Assembly (NCBI GenBank): GCA_018822665.1
Contig: JAHJJX010000021.1
Location: 1 to 64,000 of the forward strand
Direction of reading: 5' to 3'
Source: a bacterium
Lineage (GTDB): Bacteria > Campylobacterota > Campylobacteria > Campylobacterales > Sulfurimonadaceae
DNA: 64,000 nucleotides
A model generated the notes under the pieces. It saw only the letters and a program-made list of their open reading frames with translations. It was not told where the DNA came from and ran no database searches. Position 1 is the first letter of the stretch; each line of letters starts with the position of its first letter. This document shows, in pieces, positions 26,645 to 33,288 of this stretch. Made by a program: the position numbers and the translations under genes.

Positions 26645-27012
26645 TTAAACACGACCTACACTCACAACTTCCTGAGTCTCAACGCGATAAGCACTCAGTT
26701 CATTGTCCCCATGTTTTTTGATGTAACATCCGGTATCTACATTAACGTAATGATCTTCTATCTCCACTCCAAACGCAACTGGAGTGTGTCCGTAAATATT
26801 AAATATTTCGCTATCTCTTCTTGGCGGGGTTCTATTCCATAGGGCATACTCTCTAAAAGTCTCTACTCCGTTTGGATTGTCATGATGCCACCAGGCATTT
26901 GCACACGAAGCATGAGAAATATAATCTCTGCTTCTTTAGGGAGTTTTTCAATGAGCTTACTAAGAGTGTCATACTCTCCATGAACATCGCCTATTATGTA
27001 TGTTTGTGGCAT
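26645..27012 (-). pseudogene. broken calcineurin-type Ser/Thr phosphatase gene
   Basis: The minus strand starts with MPQTYIIGDVHGEYDTL (metal motif I of protein phosphatases) and runs to KEAEIIF. It then changes frame and continues with SHASCANAWWHHDN, IFNIYGHTPVAFG and VNVDTGCY to a stop. The middle part with GDxxDRG and GNHE is missing. This is an internal deletion plus frameshift, so no active enzyme is made. The start ATG lies one base after the hipA stop with GAGGAG in the hipA end, so the gene was once translated together with hipA. The rest of 26584-27013 holds nothing else. Confidence 0.85.
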
Positions 27013-27013
27013 G

Positions 27014-28165
27014 TTATATCTCCTCTACCCAACACTCTTTTAATTTATGAAGAAACTCTCTCACACCACTATCAAAAAAGACATGAGCATCTATCTCCAG
27101 TTTGGTTTCTTTTACTGCATTTATACAGTTTTGTACTATTTCCTCATACTCTTTGTTTGATAGCCCACAACTTTTTGTTGCAAAAGTTTTATATGTTTTT
27201 TCCTTCCACCAAAGTTTACCGTCACTCATTTTTAAGGCTGGTATATCATTTTTTATGTATATGCTTGTTGTTATAACATCATAGATAGGTGCTAGTCTTG
27301 CATCTTCATAGTCATTTTCATACAAAACACCATAATTTTTGAGATGTCCATCGCCATTTCTTAAAAGATGATTCATCACGAGTGCTGTAAAAAAGATTTT
27401 TAGAGACTCTTTTCTTTTTGTAGGATTTATAATATCCTTTATCACCCTTACAATCTCTTCATAACTTCCGTTATACTTCTCATCGGTGCTTCTTGCTGTG
27501 AGAACACACATATCTTCAAATCCAAGATAAGAGTTGTCACTCTTTACATCAAATCGTTTCATGATGAACATAGACAAATCATCACTTATGTAAAACTCCG
27601 GTGTTGGAAGATTTGCATTTTTTATAGCTCTCATACAGAAGTATTCGTTCAGTGCTAGTTGCGGATAGGAAGCTTCCCATGATTTCACTATATAGTGTTC
27701 AAACGCCATTGTCGTTTTATTTTGGGCTCTAAGAAGAAGTTTGGGTTGTACCCCAGAGACTCCGGAACGTATGGCAAATTTTTGCATCAACTCTTCGAAG
27801 AGATTATCTTTTGTGTTCTTTAAAATATCCTCAAGTTGCAGTTGCTCTTTTGAGTTTATGAGTTCATTAAACTTAACACGACCTAGCATATAAGGACCGA
27901 TGAGTTTAAGAAAATTTATATCATCCATAGTTTGGATTTTTGCAAAATGATTTTTGATTGCTTCTTTTAGTGCGCCCTCTGGCATATTCATCTCAAAGAT
28001 AGGGTGAAGCTTTTTTGAGTTCCAGCTGGATTTTCTGATGGGCATAGTTAGAGATACTACTGATGTCGCCTCATCTTTGTAGTTAAAAATATACTGTTCG
28101 TCTTCATAACTCAGCGCACCACAAAGAGAGGTGTTTGTATATACTTTTACACTATCTTCTTTCAT
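27014..28165 (-). CDS. hipA: HipA-family Ser/Thr kinase toxin
   Basis: The 383-residue kinase-fold toxin has the phosphate-binding GVSGVQPKLLL region, YIVKSW, MKRFDV, the catalytic loop LLRNGDGHLKNYG and the metal motif LAPIYDVITT. HipA kinases phosphorylate targets such as GltX and halt growth. All core motifs look intact. It overlaps hipB by 14 bases. The phosphatase pseudogene followed it in the same transcript. Confidence 0.9.
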   Translation of the reverse strand: MKEDSVKVYTNTSLCGALSYEDEQYIFNYKDEATSVVSLTMPIRKSSWNSKKLHPIFEMNMPEGALKEAIKNHFAKIQTMDDINFLKLIGPYMLGRVKFNELINSKEQLQLEDILKNTKDNLFEELMQKFAIRSGVSGVQPKLLLRAQNKTTMAFEHYIVKSWEASYPQLALNEYFCMRAIKNANLPTPEFYISDDLSMFIMKRFDVKSDNSYLGFEDMCVLTARSTDEKYNGSYEEIVRVIKDIINPTKRKESLKIFFTALVMNHLLRNGDGHLKNYGVLYENDYEDARLAPIYDVITTSIYIKNDIPALKMSDGKLWWKEKTYKTFATKSCGLSNKEYEEIVQNCINAVKETKLEIDAHVFFDSGVREFLHKLKECWVEEI

Positions 28166-28397
28166 TTTGCAGCTCTTCTAGTGTTTTTGGGCGACCTTTT
28201 TCTCTCAAGCTAAATTCATAACCTAAAAGTTCTAAAATGAGTTCAACTTTTTTTATTCCTACTTCATCTATAAAGCCATTTTCTATCTTACTGATGGTGC
28301 GTTTAGTGATTCCGGAGTATTTTTCTAAATCATCTTGAGACCACTCTTTCGCTTTTCGTAAATGCTTTATTTCTCGACCTAATAGTTCAAGTGTCAT
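28152..28397 (-). CDS. hipB: HipB-like HTH antitoxin/repressor
   Basis: The 81-residue XRE-type DNA-binding protein has helix-turn-helix SQDDLEKYSGITKRTISKIE (about 19-38). It is the partner of the HipA gene that overlaps its end, and should repress the operon through the repeats at 28401-28470. The ribosome site is AGGA. Confidence 0.9.
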   Translation of the reverse strand: MTLELLGREIKHLRKAKEWSQDDLEKYSGITKRTISKIENGFIDEVGIKKVELILELLGYEFSLREKGRPKTLEELQNERR

Positions 28398-28400
28398 TTT

Positions 28401-28470
28401 TTGTCCTAAATATGAAATATGCTTCTTATTCTAATCTATATTGTCTTAAATATGAATTATATTTCTTATT
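28401..28470 (-). promoter_or_regulatory. twin operator repeats upstream of hipB
   Basis: Two 30-base direct repeats, 28401-28430 and 28441-28470, match at 26 of 30 positions and are spaced exactly 40 bases start to start. Each holds a TAAATATGAA half, and the second forms AAATAT-N5-ATATTT. They lie 4 bases upstream of the hipB start, as expected for HipB operators with four helical turns between sites. Confidence 0.75.
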
Positions 28471-28488
28471 TGTGACTTTTAGTATGCA

Positions 28489-28510
28489 TTACCAAGATGA
28501 ATCTTGGTAA
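28489..28510. repeat. perfect 22-base palindrome at truncated CNNM gene start
   Basis: Arms TTACCAAGAT and ATCTTGGTAA surround GA. The palindrome covers the putative start codon (28497) of the truncated gene. It marks the edge between the hip promoter and the gene remnant. It could be an operator or a recombination scar. Confidence 0.6.
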
Positions 28511-29249
28511 CGAGAAAGAGATAATTCCTAAAACAATAGGAGCAATGTACTGGAAGCAGTTAGCTCCAATATCAGCACAGTTCATACGTGCTTTTATTTG
28601 GCTAACATATCCTGTTATTCTAACTACTCTATTTGTTACAAATAGAATTGCTAAAGGTAAAGAGGATATTCACACTTTAACAAAAGAAGAACTTTTACAT
28701 AGTATGCTCCAGAGTGAAGATGATGGTATTATTGATGAAAAAGAATCAGATGTAATTGAAAACATTTTAAATCTTAGTAAAATTAAAGTAAGTGAAATTT
28801 TAACTCCAAGAAGTGTTGTCTTTGCATTAGATGAAAGTATGACTATTAGTGAAGCACTTAAACTTGATGATATATTTAAATTTTCTCGTTTTCCTGTTTA
28901 CAATAATTCAATAGAAGAGGTTAGCGGAATTGTTTTAACTCAAGATATATTAAGGCAAGCTCTTAAAGACAACAGAGTAAGTGTCGGAAGTGTTAAAGAA
29001 AAAATATTTACTATTAATGAAAACATACCTGTTTCAAAAGCACTTGATCTTTTTATACAAAAAAAATATCATATGTTTTTAGTGACTGATAATTATGACC
29101 AAACAGAAGGAATAATTACGCTAGAAGATTGTGTAGAAACTATTTTAGGGGTAGAAATACTTGATGAAAGTGATACTATAGAAGATATGCGCGAACTTGC
29201 AAAACGTAATATGAAACTAAAAAGAAAGCAGAAAAAAGAAAATTCATAA
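28497..29249 (+). pseudogene. CNNM/CorB-type CBS-domain protein, N-terminally truncated
   Basis: The 250-codon frame begins within the DUF21 membrane domain (EIIPKTIGAMYWKQLAP). It continues through one more membrane stretch, then a CBS pair (about 100-225: LTPRSVVFALDE, SRFPVYN, ITLEDCVETILG) and a basic tail. Normal members have about 100 more residues and further helices in front. An in-frame TGA lies 24 bases upstream, and no normal ribosome site is seen. The missing 5' part was not found nearby. It is probably a decayed gene, although the CBS part may still be made. These proteins are linked to Mg2+ or Co2+ transport. Confidence 0.7.
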
Positions 29250-29253
29250 AAAA

Positions 29254-29289
29254 GGTGTTATGTCCAAAAGAGGGTAATGACATAACACC
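29254..29289 (-). terminator. rho-independent terminator, minus strand
   Basis: Eleven-base perfect arms (GGTGTTATGTC and GACATAACACC) enclose a 14-base loop. On the minus strand six T follow directly. It would end leftward transcription from the EamA gene at 29396, and may also act on the gene ending at 29249. Confidence 0.7.
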
Positions 29290-29395
29290 ATGCTTGAATC
29301 TAGGAGGTAACCAAAAGAAAAATGCATGCTTAGTCATACACCTCTCTTTCTTAGACTTATTATATTTGGAAAAAATGTAGATTTAATGGTAAAAA

Positions 29396-30274
29396 CTATT
29401 TAGCTTCTTTTTTACCGGTGCTATTTATAAAATAAACAGCCAATAGACTGATTATACCACCCATAAGCACATGTGTCTGGACGCTTTCGTCTAAAACTAT
29501 CCAAGCAATCAAAAGAGCAAAAATGGGAACTAAAAACATAAATGAACTTGTAATCTCACTTCCAAGTTTTCCAGAGGCCATAAAAAATATAGTTGTTGCT
29601 ACACTTTGACCTAGTACAGCAATGTAAATCATAGCTATCCAGAAGGTTGTACCTTCATTAAATACACTTAATAAATTGGAATCATAAGCATACATAAATG
29701 TAGAGATTGTAGCAACTATAGAGATTAAAAAGCTGTAATGCACAGGGTGTATATATTTATGTGAGTGTTGTGAGAGTAGAGTTACTCCTGCCCAGACTAG
29801 AGCACAAAGTAAAAAGTATATATTTGAGCCATTCAGAAAAAGATTCATATCTGAAATTTGAAGCATTATAGCTCCCCCAATTACTCCTAAAAAAAGACCA
29901 AAATATTGACTATTTTTAAGTCTTTTTTTGAAAATAACAGCAATAAGTAAAAAAGTCATAACAGGACTTAGTGTTGTGATAATAACTCCGCCAGAGCCTG
30001 CTAGTCCATATTTTACACCCAAGTAAGAAAAAGCCATAAAGGCAATGTTTAGCACTGAACTACCAAGTACATATTTTATGCTTCCCTTATTTATAAGCAG
30101 AGGTTTTTTCATAAAATAAACTATAGGTAAAAAAGAGATACTCATAATGAAAAAACGCCAAAAAATAATAACATCCAATGGTAAGTTATAAGTCAGAATT
30201 TTCAAGGCACTCCATCCACCACCCCACAATAACATTGCAAGAACCAGTAAGTATAAAAAGTGTGCGTTTTTCAT
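29396..30274 (-). CDS. EamA/DMT-family transporter
   Basis: The 292-residue inner-membrane protein has ten helices arranged as two EamA repeats. Examples are LLWGGGWSALKI near the start, a GSSVLNIAFMAFSYLG segment and AWIVLDESV in the second half. Such carriers move small metabolites or export amino acids; the substrate cannot be told. I chose ATG 30274 over a GTG two codons earlier. It ends about 100 bases before a minus-strand terminator. Confidence 0.88.
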   Translation of the reverse strand: MKNAHFLYLLVLAMLLWGGGWSALKILTYNLPLDVIIFWRFFIMSISFLPIVYFMKKPLLINKGSIKYVLGSSVLNIAFMAFSYLGVKYGLAGSGGVIITTLSPVMTFLLIAVIFKKRLKNSQYFGLFLGVIGGAIMLQISDMNLFLNGSNIYFLLCALVWAGVTLLSQHSHKYIHPVHYSFLISIVATISTFMYAYDSNLLSVFNEGTTFWIAMIYIAVLGQSVATTIFFMASGKLGSEITSSFMFLVPIFALLIAWIVLDESVQTHVLMGGIISLLAVYFINSTGKKEAK

Positions 30275-30346
30275 GTTCACTTTAAAGAAGATCTTTTCTT
30301 CAATTGGTCAACTATTTTGATACAGCAAGGTCTGAAGTCACATTAA

Positions 30347-30772
30347 TTAGTTAAGAAATTGTGAAACAAGTTTATTTAAGCTGCTTTCATCTAAAGCACC
30401 AGATACTCTGTGAATTTCTTTAGCATTTTTAAATACTATAAGCGTTGGAATGCTTCGAATTGCAAATCTAGCACCTAAAGTTTGTTCACTCTCAGTATTA
30501 ACTTTTGTAAAAAGAACTTTTAAAGGAAAGTTTTTTGCACTTTTTTCAAAATTTGGTCCCATCATTTTACAAGGACCACACCACGGTGCCCAAAAATCAA
30601 CGATAACAGGTAAGTCACTGTTTACAATTACTTCATCAAAAGTGTTTTGTGTTAACTCTAGCGGAGTTGTATTGAGTAAAGAGTTTTTACATTTACCACA
30701 ATTGGCTTTTGTGTAAGACTCCTTTATAGGGATGTTGTTGACGCTCAAGCAAGAGGGACAGACTACACGCAT
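30347..30772 (-). CDS. trxC: thioredoxin 2 with N-terminal zinc ribbon
   Basis: The 141-residue protein has an N-terminal zinc-binding part (CPSC at 5-8, CGKC at 25-28) and a thioredoxin fold with active site FWAPWCGPCKM and cis-Pro in IRSIPTLIVF. This is the TrxC pattern, and in E. coli that protein is part of the oxidative stress response. The ribosome site is AAAGGA. It lies next to the EamA gene on the same strand. Confidence 0.93.
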   Translation of the reverse strand: MRVVCPSCLSVNNIPIKESYTKANCGKCKNSLLNTTPLELTQNTFDEVIVNSDLPVIVDFWAPWCGPCKMMGPNFEKSAKNFPLKVLFTKVNTESEQTLGARFAIRSIPTLIVFKNAKEIHRVSGALDESSLNKLVSQFLN

Positions 30773-30976
30773 TTTATATCCTTTGTTTTAAGAGATGATT
30801 TCATAATTGAGACCTTAGTTTTTGCCTCTTCGCCTTTACCGATAAGACTCGGCATAATCGTAAGACAACTATGACGCTCATACGTTCTATAAGAGTGAAA
30901 GCATTTCTTTTTTTTATTTCTTTTTTATTATAGTAAAATTTCATTACATTTTAGTAATAAAAGCTTATGTGTTTAT
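30773..30976. other. intergenic stretch, possible coding remnant
   Basis: No intact gene is seen. On the minus strand a short frame near 30775-30890 reads TYERHSCLTIMPSLIGKG and then runs to a stop beside trxC. It looks protein-like but is not recognised and lacks a start. The part 30900-30970 is A+T-rich filler. Confidence 0.3.
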
Positions 30977-31213
30977 TTACAAAGAGCCCAAAACAGGCAA
31001 TCCAAACCCGCTTATACTTTGAAACTCTATCTCAAAACCAAGATTAAAAAGAATAATATCAAGTGTTTTTACAGAGACTGAACCAAGTTCACCTCGCTCT
31101 ATCTTACCAAGGGTCACACGGCTTATGTCAGCTTGCTTTGCAAGTTGTTCTTGTGTGAGCCTTTTTTCTTTTCTATAGTTTTTAATCGTTTGCCCAATTT
31201 CGTGTAATTTCAA
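30977..31213 (-). CDS. HipB-like HTH protein, second hip locus
   Basis: The 78-residue XRE-type DNA-binding protein has helix-turn-helix TQEQLAKQADISRVTLGKIE. I chose TTG 31213 because AAGGAG lies seven bases before it. Longer frames start at 31264 or 31240 without such a site. It overlaps the end of the hipA-like gene by 32 bases and follows it, which is opposite to the usual hipB-first order. Confidence 0.85.
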   Translation of the reverse strand: MKLHEIGQTIKNYRKEKRLTQEQLAKQADISRVTLGKIERGELGSVSVKTLDIILFNLGFEIEFQSISGFGLPVLGSL

Positions 31214-32396
31214 GTGGTATCTCCTTATATGTTTTTTCATCCAAAGACAATTTCCACATGCCAATCATCTTAGAAGCAATAGCTTCAAAATCTTTATTGC
31301 TTGGGAGATAATCTTCAATCTCTTTTATACTCTGTTTCAGTGCTTCTATACAAACTACATAGAGACTATTTGATTCAGCAGGTGTAAGATAGCAAAACTC
31401 GACTCCAAACTTTAGAAGCTCTTTTTTCCCTAACCACATTTTTTTGCCAAACATACTTAAAGCTGGTCTGTCTTTATAAAAATAAACTACTGTATTTACA
31501 ATGTCATAAGCTGGTGCAAAGTAGATATTTTTCAACTCTTCATCATATAAAATTCCAAAATTTTTCAAATGTGCATCGCCATTTTTTAGTAAATAGTTCA
31601 TTACAATTGTTTTATAAAGTGCTCTCATCGACTCTATTTTATTAGTTGTTACGCTATAAACGACTTTTGCAACCTGCTCATAACTCCCGCCATATTTTTC
31701 ATCTTTATTTTTTCCAAGTAGTACTAAAATCTCTTCAAAACCTAGAAATTTATTTGTAGTTTTATCATAATTAAATCGCTCTAGAAGTAAAAATTTATTG
31801 TTTTTTGAGAGCTTGATATTTGGGATAAGCACCCCTGCTTTTTCAACCGCTTTAAGACAAAAGTACTCATTTAAAGCCAGCTCTTTATACTCTTCTCCCC
31901 AAGTTTTTATGATGTATTCTTTTGTAGTTAAGCTCTCTTTATCGCTCAAAAGTGCCAAAGATTTTGGCTGAACTCCAGAAATAGCGTTTTTAGTTAAAAA
32001 AGTAGTGATTATTTTTGAAAAAGTATCAGGCGTGTCATTGTTTAAAATCTCATCTATATCTAAGACGACAAACTCGTTCTTGCTACTCCAACTCTCATAA
32101 GTTAATCTACTTTCAATGTTTACACAAAGATGAGAAAATATCAAAAAGTCATCAATGTAGCCATACTCTTTTGAAAGGTACTTTTTAAATATCTCAAAAA
32201 GGTATCCCTCTGGCATATTCATATCAAAAATAGGGTGAAGTTTGTATTTCCAGTTGTATGTTGAAGCACGAAATGGCATAATAAGAGAGATTGGTTTATA
32301 GTTTGCTGTATAGTTAAAGCCGTAGCTATTTTTATCTTCTTCATAAAAAAGCTCGCCTACTTTTTTGCTATTTACCTTTACATCAATCTTTTTCAT
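31182..32396 (-). CDS. HipA-family kinase toxin, second hip locus
   Basis: The 404-residue HipA-like kinase has AISGVQPKSLALL, YIIKTWG, LLLERFNYD, the catalytic loop LLKNGDAHLKNFG and the metal motif FAPAYDIVNT. It shares the N-terminal LHPIFDMNMPEG with the first HipA (LHPIFEMNMPEG), so the two are distant paralogues. It is transcribed ahead of its HipB partner. The start ATG has only a weak ribosome site. A dispersed-motif copy lies at 31251-31262. Confidence 0.88.
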   Translation of the reverse strand: MKKIDVKVNSKKVGELFYEEDKNSYGFNYTANYKPISLIMPFRASTYNWKYKLHPIFDMNMPEGYLFEIFKKYLSKEYGYIDDFLIFSHLCVNIESRLTYESWSSKNEFVVLDIDEILNNDTPDTFSKIITTFLTKNAISGVQPKSLALLSDKESLTTKEYIIKTWGEEYKELALNEYFCLKAVEKAGVLIPNIKLSKNNKFLLLERFNYDKTTNKFLGFEEILVLLGKNKDEKYGGSYEQVAKVVYSVTTNKIESMRALYKTIVMNYLLKNGDAHLKNFGILYDEELKNIYFAPAYDIVNTVVYFYKDRPALSMFGKKMWLGKKELLKFGVEFCYLTPAESNSLYVVCIEALKQSIKEIEDYLPSNKDFEAIASKMIGMWKLSLDEKTYKEIPLEITRNWAND

Positions 32397-32477
32397 TCCA
32401 GACTCTTTATGATAATATTATTTATCATTTTAGTATAATTATATTAAAATGTAAAGTATATTTTTCTTTTATGTGTT

Positions 32478-32494
32478 AAAAAGAGCTTGGCTCT
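32478..32494 (-). terminator. terminator after RelE-type gene
   Basis: On the minus strand the stem AGAGC-CAA-GCTCT is followed by five T. Other small hairpins lie just upstream (CTACA/TGTAG near 32494-32506). It separates the toxin-antitoxin pair at 32540-32999 from the second hip locus. Confidence 0.7.
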
Positions 32495-32539
32495 ACAAAA
32501 TGTAGAACTAAGAGTTAGTTTAAGGTCTATCCATCAATG

Positions 32540-32794
32540 TTAAATATAAACATCCTTTCTATGAGCAATTTTTGATATTAGCATCAAATTATCTTCTTGA
32601 TAAAACACAACTCTATAATTACCAACTCTTAACCTATACGCACCATCGAATGGTGTTTTTAATTTTTTAATCTTTGTAAGGGTTGGATTTGATGCAAACT
32701 CTTCTATACCATCAAGCAAAAGTACAGCTACTGATTTATCGAGTTTTTTGAGCTGCTTGAGAGCTTTTGGATCATATTCAATTTTATAAGCCAA
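32540..32794 (-). CDS. RelE/ParE-family toxin
   Basis: This 84-residue toxin of the RelE/ParE fold has YDPKALKQLKKLDK at the N-terminus and the core GAYRLRVGNYRVVFYQED, then IAHRKDVY with the conserved HR near the end, as in ribosome-dependent RelE nucleases. It starts at TTG 32794, overlapping the antitoxin end by 11 bases. Confidence 0.92.
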   Translation of the reverse strand: MAYKIEYDPKALKQLKKLDKSVAVLLLDGIEEFASNPTLTKIKKLKTPFDGAYRLRVGNYRVVFYQEDNLMLISKIAHRKDVYI

Positions 32795-32999
32795 GTTCTG
32801 TTCTTACATCTTTGTGTGAAATCGTCTTTAATGTACCCATTTTATAATCTTGAACAGTTTTTGTTACAGAGAGTGTATCAAAATAATCTTGTAGCGCTTC
32901 TCTGATAACTTGCGTTTTCTTTTTACCTGTTTCATACGCAACTAAACCCAACTCTTCTATTAGATTTTCTTCTAAAGTTATAGTTATTTTTTTAGTCAT
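32784..32999 (-). CDS. ribbon-helix-helix antitoxin of RelE pair
   Basis: The 71-residue protein starts with KKITITLEENLIEEL, the beta strand and first helix of a ribbon-helix-helix repressor, then KKTQVIREALQDYF. The C-terminal part should wrap the toxin. I chose ATG 32999 with AAGG upstream over a start twelve codons earlier. It should repress its own operon through the repeats at 33018-33036. Confidence 0.88.
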   Translation of the reverse strand: MTKKITITLEENLIEELGLVAYETGKKKTQVIREALQDYFDTLSVTKTVQDYKMGTLKTISHKDVRTELGL

Positions 33000-33017
33000 A
33001 TTAACAACCTTTATATA

Positions 33018-33055
33018 TTTACCATATTTTACCATACTTTTATTAATTAATAAAA
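33018..33055 (-). promoter_or_regulatory. operator repeats for RelE/RHH operon
   Basis: TTTACCATA occurs twice, at 33018-33026 and 33028-33036, ten bases apart, as expected for tandem ribbon-helix-helix dimers. A perfect 18-base A+T palindrome (TTTTATTAA/TTAATAAAA) follows at 33038-33055. Both lie just upstream of the antitoxin start. Confidence 0.6.
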
Positions 33056-33236
33056 TAATAAAAACAGTGGAATAAAATGGTCATTTCTTATGGCTATGTT
33101 CATGTTAATTGTTTGAATAATTTCCACATGCCGAGAGTTTTTTTCTTTTTTAGATAACTAAAAAAGAGTGAAAGTTCAGAGTGATGTTGAAGATTTACTT
33201 ACTAAAGGATGTAGTTTTAATAAAAGAAAGATGAAA

Positions 33237-33262
33237 TTGGCATGTGGATTTCCACATGCCAA
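33237..33262 (-). terminator. head-to-head pair of dispersed motif forming a terminator
   Basis: Two copies of the dispersed motif face each other: TTGGCATGTGGA, two T, then TCCACATGCCAA. This makes a 12-base stem. It lies 27 bases past the stop of the giant lipoprotein gene, and the minus strand then runs T-rich (TTTCATCTTTCTTTT). It is the best terminator candidate for that gene. A third copy lies at 33121-33132. Apart from these, 33056-33288 shows nothing else. Confidence 0.75.
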
Positions 33263-33288
33263 AGGGGGAATAAATTAAAAAGAAGAGT

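Noticed and set aside
29270-29347. Short minus-strand frame across the terminator next to the CNNM remnant
   Set aside because: It has a start and a weak ribosome site but spans the hairpin and runs into another gene; it is probably not coding.
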